NCBI RefSeq assembly: GCF_900107745.1
Contig: NZ_FNRO01000003.1
Coordinates: 496,001-560,000 of the forward strand
Source: Variovorax sp. YR216
Lineage (GTDB): Bacteria > Pseudomonadota > Gammaproteobacteria > Burkholderiales > Burkholderiaceae_C
Direction: 5' to 3'
Length of the DNA: 64,000 nt
Part shown: one piece after another, positions 63,476 through 64,000 of the stretch
Layout of the letters: the number at the start of each line of letters is the position of its first letter
How positions within the stretch are numbered: position 1 is the stretch's first letter
Position numbers and translations under genes: made by a program
The notes under the pieces: model-generated
Seen by the model: the letters and a program-made list of their open reading frames with translations, nothing else
The model's database searches: none
Told to the model about the DNA's origin: nothing

Positions 63476-64000
63476 TTGAACACAGATATCCCTGTCAACG
63501 CATCATCCACGCGCCGAGGCCGTTTCTGGGTGGTCACCTTGATGGCTGTCATCGCCATCGCTGGCACCGCCTCGCTCGGGCGCTGGCAGCTCTCCCGCGC
63601 CGCGCAGAAGGAGGCCATCCAGGCCGAGATCGATGCGCAGAAGAACCTGGCTCCGCTCGATCAGGCGGCCTTCCTGGCGCTGGACAATGCTTCTTCAACG
63701 GCCCTCCACCGGCCGGTTCGACTGCGCGGGCTCTGGCTCCAGCCGCAGACCGTCTATCTCGACAACCGGCAGATGCATGGAGTCCCCGGCTTCTATGTCC
63801 TCACGCCGTTCGCCATCGAAGGCTCCAACCAGACCGTGATGGTGCAAAGGGGCTGGATCCAGCGCAATTTCAACGACAGGACCCAGCTCCAGCCGGTCGT
63901 GACGCCGCCGGGCCTGGTCGAAGTGGTCGGGACGATTTCGCCGCCGCCGGGGCATCTGCTCGACCTCGGCAAGGCCGAGCCGGGCGCGCCAATGCCGGAC
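63476..64000 (+). CDS. SURF1-family protein (partial, N-terminal part)
   Basis: About 175 residues are visible, running off the window. An N-terminal span (about residues 19-38), the GRWQLSRAAQKEAI motif and VYLDNRQMHGVPGFYVLTPF match SURF1, which helps insert heme a into subunit I. The TTG at 63476 is a possible start; an ATG at 63542 would lose part of the span. It is divergent from DUF2909 by 36 bases. Confidence 0.8.
   Translation, partial: MNTDIPVNASSTRRGRFWVVTLMAVIAIAGTASLGRWQLSRAAQKEAIQAEIDAQKNLAPLDQAAFLALDNASSTALHRPVRLRGLWLQPQTVYLDNRQMHGVPGFYVLTPFAIEGSNQTVMVQRGWIQRNFNDRTQLQPVVTPPGLVEVVGTISPPPGHLLDLGKAEPGAPMPD

Overview
The window is a high-GC chromosomal segment with no rRNA, tRNA, phage, CRISPR or IS signal seen. 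Gene families and gene order (DUF1841, DUF2970 and DUF2909 proteins, the coxB-coxA-ctaG-coxC block, Bug-family solute receptors, tamA-tamB) point to a Betaproteobacterium of the order Burkholderiales, most likely a Variovorax-like Comamonadaceae. This assignment rests on recognised families and gene order, not on a database search.

Layout. (1) 1-7.0 kb: envelope and housekeeping genes on the minus strand (tamB partial, tamA, a CoxE-like VWA protein, a GNAT acetyltransferase, a MoxR ATPase), a plus-strand cytochrome c4 with a clear terminator, and a DUF1841 gene. (2) 7.0-24.3 kb: a plus-strand aromatic-catabolic region. A LysR regulator precedes two subunits of a HapCD-type hydroquinone 1,2-dioxygenase, a Tat-exported flavoprotein dehydrogenase, a c-type cytochrome, an NTF2-fold protein, a semialdehyde dehydrogenase and a maleylacetate reductase. 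A branched-chain-type ABC importer follows, interrupted by a sulfatase/phosphonate-monoesterase-like hydrolase and a Bug-type receptor. The region ends with an intradiol hydroxyquinol 1,2-dioxygenase and a methyltransferase. (3) 24.4-31.3 kb: a CsgG-like lipoprotein, a GYD protein, and a minus-strand operon of FadR-type regulator, polar-amino-acid-type ABC importer, RpiB and ribokinase. (4) 31.4-35.9 kb: a Bug receptor, an IclR regulator and pcaI-pcaJ-pcaF, which turn 3-oxoadipate into acetyl-CoA and succinyl-CoA. (5) 35.9-38.4 kb: an ornithine-cyclodeaminase homologue, a TauE-type permease and two small unknown genes. (6) 38.4-51.6 kb: a hydroxycinnamate (ferulate/p-coumarate type) beta-oxidation cluster with MarR regulator, acyl-CoA dehydrogenase, tannase-family lipoprotein, ABC importer with a fused permease-ATPase, SDR, feruloyl-CoA synthase, enoyl-CoA hydratase and a divergent retro-Claisen-type amidohydrolase. 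(7) 51.7-55.0 kb: a KefC/KefF potassium efflux pair and an orphan ParA, bracketed by two inverted copies of a ~100-bp repeat. (8) 55.1-57.8 kb: MaoC, TrmL, ComF and a degenerate BioC-like gene. (9) 57.8-64 kb: the terminal oxidase cluster (DUF2244, coxB with a fused cytochrome c, coxA, a 36-residue assembly protein, ctaG, DUF2970, coxC, then DUF2909 and a partial SURF1).

How it works together. Hydroquinone and hydroxyquinol branches both give maleylacetate, which maleylacetate reductase turns into 3-oxoadipate. PcaIJ and PcaF encoded 18 kb further on finish the route. The hydroxycinnamate cluster would give hydroxybenzoates by side-chain shortening, which could enter aromatic ring pathways encoded elsewhere. 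The least explained unit is the flavoprotein/cytochrome c/NTF2 cassette inside the hydroquinone operon, followed by the hydrolase and second receptor inside the importer operon.
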